From assembly GCF_016056275.1 (NCBI RefSeq), contig NZ_JAECZA010000028.1, forward strand, positions 1 to 43,354: a stretch of 43,354 nt of DNA, in the 5' to 3' direction. The DNA comes from Dendronalium phyllosphericum CENA369 (lineage in GTDB: Bacteria > Cyanobacteriota > Cyanobacteriia > Cyanobacteriales > Nostocaceae). The position numbers and the translations under genes were made by a program. Every line of letters starts with the position of its first letter. The first letter of the stretch is position 1. The notes under the pieces were generated by a model. The model had not been told where the DNA came from. It worked only from the letters and a program-made list of their open reading frames with translations, and searched no databases. Below are positions 7,743 through 14,998 of the stretch, piece after piece.

Positions 7743-9023
7743 GTGAAAATTGTCAAAGAATATGTCCAGCGCTGGTACGAGAGTGGACTCGATCCAGATG
7801 AGTATATTTGTCTGCAAAAACAAGGTAATTTAGTTGAAATAGAAGAAGCAACAACAGGCGATCGCCGAACAGTTCTGACCTTCTGTACAAATGATGTCTT
7901 AGGGTTAGTTCAAGAAGAAGCTGTCAAACAAGCTGCTATCGATGCGATTCTCAAGTATGGAACGTCTAACAGTTCTTGTTCTGTCTTGAGCGGTCGGATT
8001 GACCTGCACCAACAACTAGAAGACGAAATTTCCGCCTTTAAGCATTTGCCCCACACCCAGCTATTCATGAATGCCTGGATGGCAATGCAAGCCTTAATGG
8101 ATGCCTTCTGTCACTTAGCAATTCCAGTACCGGGATTTCAGCATACCCAAGAGACTTTGATTCTGACTGATGTCCTCAATCATGGCTGTATTGTCTCCGC
8201 AATTGTCAATGCTGGGACTCGTTCTGGTAAAGTATTTGGTCATAGCCCTCGCGTCCGAGTCAAGGCATACCGTCATTGCGATACAGAAGATTTAGCTCGT
8301 AAGCTGCATCGGTATGCGCGACCCAACGATCGCATCATGGTAATCTCGGATGCAGTCTTTTCCATGGATGGCGATATTGCACCGCTACCACAGATGTTGG
8401 ATGTGCTGCACAATTACGAAGGCAGCGTACTCGTAATGGATGAAGCTCATGCCAGTGGGTCAATTGGCGCAACTGGTAGAGGAATTTACGAACATTTTGG
8501 GATTTTACCCTCTGATGCCATTGCGCGGGGTGTAGTGCCCTTGATTATGACAACTTTCTCAAAGTTTGCCGCCTCCGCTGGAGCTGCAATTAGTACTCAT
8601 GTTGCAGAACTGAAACCACTATTGAATGTTTCTCCGACTTCCATTGGGACAATTTCCTTACCGCCACCATTAACTGCTGCTGCCTTGGAGAGTATTCGTC
8701 AAGTTCGTAAACATCCCGAACAAGTCAAAAAACTTCAGGAAAATACTCGGTATTTGCGATCGTGTCTAGCCGATCGCGGTTTTGTGGCGATTGGCGAAAC
8801 CAATGTTGTACCAGTGGTTTTACCGTCAGAAATTAATCCCAAGATGTTCGCCAGACAAATCATGGAAGATCACGGGATTTGGGTATCGCCGATTTGGTTT
8901 ATTGCCAAACCCCGGATTCGGATTACAGTCAATGCACTCCATACGCGAGAAGAGATGGAGCGTTTGGTTACAGCAATGGTAGCAACTCGCAACCTATTGT
9001 ATAAACCAACAATTAGTGCATAA
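7743..9023 (+). CDS. PLP-dependent alpha-oxoamine synthase (BioF/KBL/SPT family)
   Basis: Fold-type I PLP enzyme of 426 residues. Members condense an acyl thioester with an amino acid, losing CO2, to give an alpha-amino ketone (8-amino-7-oxononanoate, 2-amino-3-oxobutyrate, 3-ketosphinganine, 5-aminolevulinate). Seen: TSNSSCSVLSGRIDLHQQLE near residue 78, the DEAH aspartate D233 followed by ASGSIGATGRG, and the Schiff-base lysine K274 in TTFSKFAAS. The start is GTG with AGGAG seven bases upstream. The lysine context (TFSKFAASAG) differs from typical BioF (TLGKALG), so it is probably not the biotin enzyme. Near GH3, Rieske and MFS genes it could build a lipid or natural product. A palindromic repeat begins directly after the stop. 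Confidence 0.85.
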   Translation: MKIVKEYVQRWYESGLDPDEYICLQKQGNLVEIEEATTGDRRTVLTFCTNDVLGLVQEEAVKQAAIDAILKYGTSNSSCSVLSGRIDLHQQLEDEISAFKHLPHTQLFMNAWMAMQALMDAFCHLAIPVPGFQHTQETLILTDVLNHGCIVSAIVNAGTRSGKVFGHSPRVRVKAYRHCDTEDLARKLHRYARPNDRIMVISDAVFSMDGDIAPLPQMLDVLHNYEGSVLVMDEAHASGSIGATGRGIYEHFGILPSDAIARGVVPLIMTTFSKFAASAGAAISTHVAELKPLLNVSPTSIGTISLPPPLTAAALESIRQVRKHPEQVKKLQENTRYLRSCLADRGFVAIGETNVVPVVLPSEINPKMFARQIMEDHGIWVSPIWFIAKPRIRITVNALHTREEMERLVTAMVATRNLLYKPTISA

Positions 9024-9047
9024 GTAGAGACGCGATTAATCGCGTCT
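9024..9047. repeat. palindromic repeat AGACGCGATTAATCGCGTCT
   Basis: A 20-bp perfect palindrome (9028-9047) preceded by GTAG, starting one base after the alpha-oxoamine synthase stop. Degenerate copies are at 2831-2881. It can form a stable stem and might act as a transcription end, but no T-run follows. Confidence 0.85.
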
Positions 9048-9055
9048 GTGCAAGA

Positions 9056-9122
9056 GTAGGTTGGGTTAACGCAAGGAAACCCAACTTATTCTGATGAGGT
9101 TGGGTCTTGTAAACTCGACCCA
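9056..9122. repeat. GTTGGGTT hairpin pair
   Basis: Two successive inverted repeats: GTTGGGTT with AACCCAAC, then AGGTTGGGTC with GACCCAACCT. These are common cyanobacterial palindromic repeats. They form part of the 279-bp non-coding gap after the alpha-oxoamine synthase. Confidence 0.75.
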
Positions 9123-9136
9123 ACCTACAAAATTTA

Positions 9137-9292
9137 ATCTAACGTGAGTTCGACAAGCCCTATTTGACCTCTCCCCCAACCCCTCTCCGACGCAGAGAGG
9201 GGAGCTAAAACCTTAATTTTTCGCTGCTCCTCCCTTTCCCCGTGGGAGAGGGAGGTTGGGAGGGAGAGGTTCATCAAACTCACATTAATCTA
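9137..9292. mobile_element. MITE-like palindromic element
   Basis: Imperfect inverted repeat of about 155 bp. The left end reads TAACGTGAGTTCGAC, then GACCTCTCCCCCAACC. The right end, on the other strand, reads TAATGTGAGTTTGATG, then AACCTCTCCCTCCCAACC. The interior is a GC-rich palindrome (CCCCTCTCC with GGAGAGG). It has no coding content. Confidence 0.65.
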
Positions 9293-9302
9293 CTAAAAGC
9301 GC

Positions 9303-9584
9303 TTATTCGACTTTTACGCCTTTCCAAAAAGCCACATAGCCCTCGATGTTTTTAGCTTTTTCCTTGGCGCTGGGATAGTACCAAGCTGCATCTTTATTGA
9401 CTTGACCATCAACATCGATACTGTAGTAACTAGCAACACCTTTCCACGGACAAGTAGTGTGGGTATTACTTTCTTGAAAATACTGCTTGTTAATGGCATC
9501 AGCAGGAAAATAATGGTTGCCTTCCACAACTACGGTGTTATCGCTTTCGGCTAAAACTGCGCCATTCCAAATTGCTTTCGGCAT
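9303..9584 (-). CDS. DUF427 family protein
   Basis: Protein of 93 residues, full length for DUF427. Signatures seen are the start MPKAIWNGAVLAES, the CPWKG motif at residues 45-49 within THTTCPWKGVASYYSI, and AAWYYPSAKEKA followed by GYVAFWKGVKV at the C-terminus. The family is a small beta-rich fold of unknown biochemical function, common in cyanobacteria and actinobacteria. It starts at an ATG without a clear Shine-Dalgarno and lies 109 bp downstream of the caspase-EAL gene on the same strand, so it could be read from the same promoter. Confidence 0.85.
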   Translation of the reverse strand: MPKAIWNGAVLAESDNTVVVEGNHYFPADAINKQYFQESNTHTTCPWKGVASYYSIDVDGQVNKDAAWYYPSAKEKAKNIEGYVAFWKGVKVE

Positions 9585-9693
9585 AAGTGATTTTGTGAAT
9601 AAAGTTTACATATAACATTTTGACACTTCTACGAGGTTAAAACTTTCAGTGGCTATAGGCTTTGATTGTAACTTCTGACAACTACAAAATTAA

Positions 9694-12024
9694 TTAGTCT
9701 GTCAACAGACGTTTTTTGAGATTCTTTTTCTTCTCTTCATCAAGCCGATATATCTCAGAACCAGCCTTACCAAAAAGGTGTCCTTGAACAAAACTTACAC
9801 CACTTTTTGCTAAACGGGATAGACTGATTTTTGCAAGAACTTCTTCATCGACTCCTTCAACAATTACATCAGGCGGGTTAGCGTTGCCGACTTTGACTAT
9901 ATCTAAAACAAATCGAATAATTACTTCGCTTGTTGGATGCTGTAAAATTTCGCGATCAATTTTGACATAAGGAAGATTCAAACCTGCTAAACGAGATATT
10001 GAAGAATAGCCAACTCCAAAATCATCAATCGCAAATCGAACTCCTGTATCATGGGTATATTCTAATACTCTCTTACGAAACTCTTGCAACGGAGAAGCAC
10101 AGTCTCCCAAACTCTGCATTATCGGTAGTGCAGTTTTCTCCGAAATTTCAAGAATAATTTGTTCGGGTGGAAGCGCTGGGTTCCCTTGCAAAGCATCCCA
10201 AATAGCTTCTCGAACAGCTTTAAAGTAAGCCCTGCTCATGATAGAGCCTGGGTAAACATTAATGGATAGTGGCTGAACGTTTTCAGATTCCTCGAATCCT
10301 TTTGCCCGAATGCGTGCAAGACGATAACTCTCAATGGCTGTTTTCAGAAAATACTTATCAAGTTCTATGCTGAAATGAACTCCCCACAGTTCTGCTGCTT
10401 GAAATAGATCGATAGGAGCTTTGAGACTAACTGGATCTCTAGCAAGCGCTTCCCATCTTTTAATGGCCAAGCATCCTGGACGTATGTCAAGCATTGGCTC
10501 GAAGTGAACTATCATTCTGTCAAGCCGCTCTTTAAATAATTTTAGTCGTCGCTGATATAGCGATGGTGCTACAAACCCAAAAGCTTGTTTCAAATCATCA
10601 AGAATAGAAGCTTCAACTAATGCATAATTAGGCAAAAGTCTTTGACTGGCTCTGTAAAAGCTGGCTATAATCTGCCCGTAGGCATCGCCAAAAAAAGAAT
10701 CCTTTTCTATACCACAAATAACAATAAATTCGCCCTTTTCTATATATTTTGCTCCTTTGTATGAGTCCCATTTTTCTTCTATTTGTAGTGGAACTAGGAT
10801 AAATGCCTTGGGTATTCCTTTCCTTTCTTCAGATATTTTTAGATAAACTCCATGAAAGGCAGTGTCAAAAATTGACTTATAACTAACTGCTGATAAAACA
10901 CTAGCCCTTAAAGTATCTATATAAGATTGGTCTACATTATCTCCAAAATTACTCCTTGATTTCTCAGTCCACTCATCCTCAGAATTGGTTTTATAATTAT
11001 GTTGAAAAATGAAAACACAATCTGCCTTTGATGAACAACGAATAATATCAAGAATTCGGTTATCTACTATCGTAGCCAGTAACGTGTTTTGTTTTTCTAA
11101 AGCAGCAACAAACTTATCATTTTTTAGTCGTTTAATTAACTCGTTAATTAATACTTCATACTTTTCTAGAAAATTATGTAATGGCGGTACCTCCGACTCA
11201 TATAAGTTACCATCCAGATGTTTAGACTTGGCAAGCTTGCAGTTACCAACAAAAAATTTATCTTGTTGAATAGGGGCAGCTTTTGTCTTAGCAATTGCAA
11301 TGCTGAAACCCTCATCTTTGAATAGAATTTTGGGATTCATCTCAGGTTTTGTTTTCTTGACTTTATTGCAAACATATTCATGCAATTCCAAGACTGAGAC
11401 TTGCCCATCTTGATTGAGGTCAGCATCACCAGTCTCAATTCCTTCAACTATATAATGAGTATAAATAGAGAGTTCTGAAACCTTTGTATCTTCATAGGAA
11501 CACTGAGTTGAACTTGAGGAAGCCAAAATCGCTCTTCCTTTTCCACCTAGTTCCTTTTCAATATCAATTGTCCCGATATTTTTGGGAGTCAGTCCTTCTG
11601 CAAATGCCCCACTATAGCAGCAGTCAAGGACAACAATTTTGCGTTTACAACGTAAGCAGCTATTCAAAACAAGATAAATAAAGTTAGCAGGAACTGCTGT
11701 AGCGATCGCAAGGCTACCATCAGAGTTTGTACGGCTATTATTAGCAGCAAAATAAAGGTTGCCATTATCATCTTTAATGCCATGTCCAGAAAAAAATAAC
11801 AATACCAGATCGTCTGGATTGCGTTGTTTTGTAAATAAGGATTCAATAGCTTCTTCCATTTCTTTGGAATCAGGGTTTTCCAGCAATTTTACTTCATTGA
11901 AATTGCCTAGTTCTGAATGCTCCAATACACGCTGCATGGCTTTAATATCATTGATAGCTCCAGGCAAAGGAGGGAATCCCGATTGATATTTACTAACGCC
12001 GATGAGTAACGCAATCTTTGCCAT
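9694..12024 (-). CDS. caspase (orthocaspase) - GAF-like - EAL domain fusion protein
   Basis: Protein of 776 residues with two enzymatic domains. Residues 1-245 are a caspase-type C14 peptidase: catalytic H81 in FFSGHG and C136 in LDCCYSG, followed by a calcium-loop motif at 202-213 (D-x-N-x-D-G-x-V-x3-E). Residues about 285-480 form a helix then an alpha/beta region resembling a GAF sensor fold. Residues about 495-760 are an EAL c-di-GMP phosphodiesterase with the key residues kept: E525 (WEAL), N589, E626, D667-D668 (IDDFGVGYSS), K688 (VKID), E723 (VEGV) and Q747 (QGHLFG). No signal peptide or membrane segment, so cytosolic. The ATG at 12022-12024 is preferred to a TTG three codons upstream. 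The architecture suggests that proteolysis and c-di-GMP turnover are coupled; this is inference. The 405 bp upstream (12025-12429) are AT-rich without other recognisable features apart from the 5' part of the direct repeat at 12398. Confidence 0.9.
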   Translation of the reverse strand: MAKIALLIGVSKYQSGFPPLPGAINDIKAMQRVLEHSELGNFNEVKLLENPDSKEMEEAIESLFTKQRNPDDLVLLFFSGHGIKDDNGNLYFAANNSRTNSDGSLAIATAVPANFIYLVLNSCLRCKRKIVVLDCCYSGAFAEGLTPKNIGTIDIEKELGGKGRAILASSSSTQCSYEDTKVSELSIYTHYIVEGIETGDADLNQDGQVSVLELHEYVCNKVKKTKPEMNPKILFKDEGFSIAIAKTKAAPIQQDKFFVGNCKLAKSKHLDGNLYESEVPPLHNFLEKYEVLINELIKRLKNDKFVAALEKQNTLLATIVDNRILDIIRCSSKADCVFIFQHNYKTNSEDEWTEKSRSNFGDNVDQSYIDTLRASVLSAVSYKSIFDTAFHGVYLKISEERKGIPKAFILVPLQIEEKWDSYKGAKYIEKGEFIVICGIEKDSFFGDAYGQIIASFYRASQRLLPNYALVEASILDDLKQAFGFVAPSLYQRRLKLFKERLDRMIVHFEPMLDIRPGCLAIKRWEALARDPVSLKAPIDLFQAAELWGVHFSIELDKYFLKTAIESYRLARIRAKGFEESENVQPLSINVYPGSIMSRAYFKAVREAIWDALQGNPALPPEQIILEISEKTALPIMQSLGDCASPLQEFRKRVLEYTHDTGVRFAIDDFGVGYSSISRLAGLNLPYVKIDREILQHPTSEVIIRFVLDIVKVGNANPPDVIVEGVDEEVLAKISLSRLAKSGVSFVQGHLFGKAGSEIYRLDEEKKKNLKKRLLTD

Positions 12025-12397
12025 TTTTACCAACCTACTCCCCTAAAAATTTCTGTACAGCTGCGATCGCACGCATTTATTAACTCTTCTTTACTGTTAA
12101 CTTTAACTTTGAACTCTACCGTTTGTTTTTACTTCCAATTCAACTTTGATATTTGAAGCATTTACCATGTGATAGTTGGATGTACGTGTTGCACTTATAG
12201 GATTCCCTTTTCTTCAGCGTACATACCATTAAAAAATGTATAGATTTATATTGATATAAGAAGTTTATTCAGATTTGAGCATTAAATCTTCATAATCTAG
12301 CCTGTAAATCTGCCTAGTAAACATAAAATTTTTGTAGAGTGTTCTTTGTGCAGGGGTTGCCTCCGCTGAGTAAAGTGTCCGTTACGCGTAGGCACAC

Positions 12398-12482
12398 AGA
12401 GGAGATAGTAAATCATTTGTGCTTTTCTAATGCTGGTATCTTCATTACTACCCATGCAGAACGCACCCATAAAAGCGATCGC
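12398..12482 (+). repeat. 85-bp direct repeat, copy 1
   Basis: Aligns without gaps to 14913-14997 (79 of 85 positions identical by my count). It contains TGCTGGTATCTTCAT and ends in GCGATCGC. The repeat encodes a short start-like peptide that is fused in frame with both the NACHT fragment here and recQ at the other copy. It therefore probably represents a duplicated upstream region rather than coding sequence. Confidence 0.85.
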
Positions 12483-12762
12483 CGCCTTGGTGCAACTGCT
12501 GCAATCAACTACTGTGGATGACGACACCCGTAAGCAGGCAGCATCTAGCTTAGGGAAAATTCTACAGAATAATCAGCATCGCTTTGCGGTAGTCAAAGCT
12601 TTAAGTGGTTATTGGCAATTGGATGATGACTGTTACGATTTAGCTTGGAAATGCGCCCAGAATATGCCTTACCCCGATTTCTATCAAGCTTGGCATCAGC
12701 ATAATGTTGCTACTCGTACAATGCAAAGCTTAAAGAAAATCCTCTTCACAAGAATAATTTAA
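12430..12762 (+). pseudogene. C-terminal fragment of a NACHT/HEAT-repeat NTPase
   Basis: The 110-residue frame contains one HEAT-like repeat (AIAALVQLLQST, then TRKQAASSLGKIL) and then CAQNMPYPDFYQAWH, a signature I associate with the C-termini of cyanobacterial NACHT-domain (STAND NTPase) proteins. There is no NTPase domain in the frame or upstream, so only the tail survives. The first 18 or so codons come from the 85-bp repeat shared with recQ and do not belong to the original gene. The fragment is probably not functional. NACHT proteins often serve in defence or signalling, and the caspase gene lies just upstream on the other strand. Confidence is moderate for the family and high that it is a remnant. 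Confidence 0.6.
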
Positions 12763-12812
12763 GTACTTTTGCAGCAGCGACGTTACAAATATTTGCCTGT
12801 TAGTTAGCACAA

Positions 12813-13026
12813 CTTGTCCGTTCGTTACCAACACAAAAGCTGTCGTTAGGAATGGAGTTGTTGACGTTACCACAGCTTGTCCGTTCGTTACCACCGCAAA
12901 AGCTGTCGTTAGAAATAGAGTTGTTGACGTTACCACAACTTGTCCGTTCGTTACCAACACAAAAGCTGTCGTTACTACAGCTTGCCTATTTGTGGCAAAT
13001 GCTTATGTTGTCGTTACCACAGCTTA
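12813..13026. repeat. 63-bp minisatellite
   Basis: Units beginning CTTGTCCGTTCGTTACCA start at 12813, 12876 and 12939, exactly 63 bp apart; a degenerate fourth unit runs from 12980 to about 13026. Because 63 is a multiple of three, both strands show 21-residue repeats (LTLPQLVRSLP on plus, VTNGQ..VTSTT on minus). There is no start signal, so I treat it as non-coding. Confidence 0.85.
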
Positions 13027-13083
13027 AGCAAAACTTATATATATAAGTCCTATACTATTAACAGCAAACTCAGATTCACGCCA

Positions 13084-13315
13084 ATGAAAGCGATTGAAGT
13101 CAAAGGAACTGTCAATGAACTTGGTCAACTTTCTTTAAGACGAACCGTTGACTTTGGCAAAACATAGCCGCGTCCGGGTAATTGTACTCGTAGCGGAAGA
13201 GAACGAAGAGGATAAAATTTCCGAGTCTGCAAGCGAAAGTTTTCGTCAGGGTTGGCACGATGCTATGAGTGGAAATACTATATCTATTTCTCAACTTTGG
13301 GAAGGTTATGAATAA
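13084..13315 (+). pseudogene. frameshifted antitoxin-like small gene
   Basis: The frame opens with MKAIEVKGTVNELGQLSL and stops after FGKT at the TAG near 13165. Removing one A from the AAAA run at 13159-13162 restores a continuous frame through HSRVRVIVLVAEENEED to SISQLWEGYE and a TAA at 13313-13315. The repaired protein would be about 76 residues and matches a small cyanobacterial family found upstream of DUF104-type genes. Its stop overlaps the next start by 8 bp, the usual layout of a two-gene toxin-antitoxin-like unit. It may be a true frameshift, a sequencing error, or slippage on the A-run; I favour a decayed gene. Confidence 0.65.
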
Positions 13316-13556
13316 GAGAGTAACAGTTGTATTTGACGGTGGTGTGTTGCGCTCAGATGTCCCTTTGGATTTAGCCCCTAACACGCGTTATGTAATTACA
13401 ATTCAAGAGTTGAAGGAAACATCATCATCCGGGGATGCTTGGGATGTGCTGGAAGAGATGGCGGGAACTGTTGACGCACCAGAGGATTGGTCTAGCGAAC
13501 ACTATTATTATTTGTATGGTACACCGAAGAAAGCAACTCCAAACAATCAGAATTGA
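13308..13556 (+). CDS. small protein, DUF104/AF2212-like family
   Basis: Protein of 82 residues starting MNKRVTVVFDGGVLRSDVP, which resembles the AF2212/DUF104 antitoxin-like beta-barrel family (N-terminal VxFDGGVLRP-type motif). The C-terminal half, GDAWDVLEEMAGTVDAPEDW, resembles the tail of antitoxin-like proteins of cyanobacterial TA pairs. The ATG at 13308 overlaps the end of the frameshifted upstream gene, implying translational coupling before that gene decayed. No toxin gene is recognisable downstream. The function is unproven. Confidence 0.6.
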   Translation: MNKRVTVVFDGGVLRSDVPLDLAPNTRYVITIQELKETSSSGDAWDVLEEMAGTVDAPEDWSSEHYYYLYGTPKKATPNNQN

Positions 13557-13603
13557 TTTTCACTGCTATGTCTATTGTTTTAAACTTGCTTAAACTAAAA
13601 AAA

Positions 13604-14236
13604 TTACACATCTTGTTCAAATTGGTCAATAGCTTCAATATCGTCTGAAATCTGTACACATTGTTCTAATAAAGCAATATTTAGTTCTGGCAATAATTCA
13701 CTTAATTGAATCTCTTCATAACCGTAAGTATCTAAAAACTCAGATGGTATTTCTTCCCTTAAATGGTAAAGCCTAAGTCGATTGAATTGCCAAATCCAAA
13801 CTTCAGCAACTCCTAAACGGCGATAAATTTCTAATTTTTCAATACTCCCACTGGTGATGTTGACTTCTATCGCTAAGTCTGGGATATTTTTCTTCTCGCC
13901 AATGCAGTAACATTCATCTGGTTCAACCCCAGCTTGCTTGAGTTGTTTTTTAATAGTGGAACTCCCCATCGGACTGAATCGAATTCGCTTTGCATAGAGA
14001 TAGCGTTCTATCAAAATAGCCAAACGTTTTTTAAGATTTTCATGTCTGATAGATGGTGACACAATTTCTAAAATTCCATCTAAATAGGTAATACGGTAAT
14101 AAGAGTTATCTTCTAGTTTGGCTAATAATGCTTCATACATTTGCCAATTTACGCCACTAGTGACAAATTTTTCTTCTGGGTCATCAATCTGTTCGAGTTC
14201 TGAATCATCTAAGAATTCTTTTAGGCTGCTGACCAT
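13604..14236 (-). CDS. Uma2 family (DUF820) PD-(D/E)XK nuclease-like protein
   Basis: Protein of 210 residues from the ATG at 14234-14236, which has AGGAGA eight bases upstream; a start 15 codons further up is less likely. Signatures of the Uma2/DUF820 family are seen: YEALLAKLEDNSYYRITYLDG, ILEIVSPSIRHE, the nuclease-type PDLAIEVNITSGSIEKLEIYRRLGV and EVWIWQFNRLRLYHL. The family carries a restriction-endonuclease fold and is massively expanded in cyanobacteria; the biological role is unknown. It sits in a region of gene fragments and repeats, as Uma2 genes often do. Confidence 0.85.
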   Translation of the reverse strand: MVSSLKEFLDDSELEQIDDPEEKFVTSGVNWQMYEALLAKLEDNSYYRITYLDGILEIVSPSIRHENLKKRLAILIERYLYAKRIRFSPMGSSTIKKQLKQAGVEPDECYCIGEKKNIPDLAIEVNITSGSIEKLEIYRRLGVAEVWIWQFNRLRLYHLREEIPSEFLDTYGYEEIQLSELLPELNIALLEQCVQISDDIEAIDQFEQDV

Positions 14237-14339
14237 TGTTTTTTGTCTCCTAGTAAAGTATTGCTGGGTTACTGCGGTCATGCCTGCACATATTTTAAGT
14301 TATGTAGTGTTTGTATTGCATCTAAATTATGATTATTGA

Positions 14340-14436
14340 TTACAACAGTTCTAAAAATTTGTCTAAATCTATCTGAGCTTGTTTTAAAATTTTAGCCAAT
14401 GTTGTACGCTGGACTGGTCGAGGAGTAGGAAATGTT
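14340..14436 (-). pseudogene. hicA: hicA toxin remnant (C-terminal part only)
   Basis: Reading leftwards from the MITE edge gives LTFPTPRPVQRTTLAKIL, then QAQIDLDKFLELL and a TAA at 14340-14342. This matches the C-terminal part of HicA mRNA-interferase toxins (a basic/proline strand, then TLAKILKQA and a final helix). The N-terminal part with the catalytic histidine is missing, replaced by the MITE at 14437-14600. The toxin is therefore dead. It lies directly downstream of the truncated hicB, the usual order in one of the two known hicBA layouts. Confidence 0.6.
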
Positions 14437-14600
14437 AGAGGTTGTTTGAAAAGTGGTTAGCTATGATTTTAGACACTTGTCGATCCCCCCTAGCCCCCCT
14501 TAAAAAGGGGGAATTAGAATCAAAGTCCCCATTTTTAAGGGGGATTTAGGGGGATCTAAAACTATTTGATACATCAATCATGACTTTTTAAACATCCTCT
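14437..14600. mobile_element. MITE with TA-flanked inverted ends, inserted in hicBA
   Basis: A 164-bp element. Its left end reads AGAGGTTGTTTGAAAAGT and its right end, on the other strand, AGAGGATGTTTAAAAAGT; each end is bordered by TA, as for IS630/Tc1-type targets. The interior is a near-palindrome of CCCCC-rich sequence (GATCCCCCCTAG and AGGGGGATTTAGGGGGATC). It encodes no transposase. The same ends recur at 41834-42058. It separates hicB from the rest of hicA. Confidence 0.8.
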
Positions 14601-14749
14601 AAGGGTTCTAGGTAAAGTAGTATTGCTTCTTGAATATTTTCTAGTGATTCGTCGATAGTTTCCCCTTCACTGATACAGCCTGTAAGTGAGGGAACGAAAA
14701 CTGTATAACCACCTTCATCACTTGGTTCTAAAACTACTTTTATGTTCAT
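14588..14749 (-). pseudogene. hicB: truncated hicB antitoxin, stop codon supplied by the MITE
   Basis: A 53-residue frame starting MNIKVVLEPSDEGGYTVFVP, then SLTGCISEGETIDESLENIQ and EAILLYLEPLEDV. This is the HicB antitoxin fold (partial RNase-H-like domain) as found in short HicB proteins. The last codons and the TAA at 14588-14590 lie inside the right inverted repeat of the MITE, so the natural C-terminus (about 15-20 residues more in relatives) has been cut off. The core fold may still be made, but its toxin partner is destroyed. Confidence 0.7.
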
Positions 14750-14912
14750 ACAACATTTAAATTTTTACTAGTTAATAGTGTCTGAGGAGCAACATTTAAG
14801 TAACAGTTATGCTGTGGACGATTATTTTGTATCTATCGATTGGGTTTCGCTAGTTTCTTTAGGTCATGCCTAGATTATTTTAGCTGAGAGATTAACTCAC
14901 CCAAAAGCGCCA

Positions 14913-14997
14913 AGAGGATGTAGTAAATCGTTTGTGCTTTTATAATGCTGGTATCTTCATCACTACCCATGCAGAACGCACCCAAAAAAGCGATCGC
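14913..14997 (+). repeat. 85-bp direct repeat, copy 2
   Basis: Second copy of the repeat at 12398-12482, ending in HIP1 GCGATCGC two bases before the proposed recQ start codon. It probably carries part of the recQ leader. Confidence 0.85.
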
Positions 14998-14998
14998 T

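Noticed and set aside
7743-9023. Assignment of the alpha-oxoamine synthase as BioF
   Set aside because: Lysine context and neighbours do not fit biotin synthesis; the specific reaction is left open.
9024-9047. Intrinsic terminator after the alpha-oxoamine synthase
   Set aside because: The palindrome is perfect but lacks a T-run and recurs as a dispersed repeat.
12730-13046. Reading frames with 21-residue repeats on both strands, which might be a repeat protein gene
   Set aside because: They follow from the 63-bp minisatellite unit being a multiple of three; there is no ribosome site and no conserved ends.
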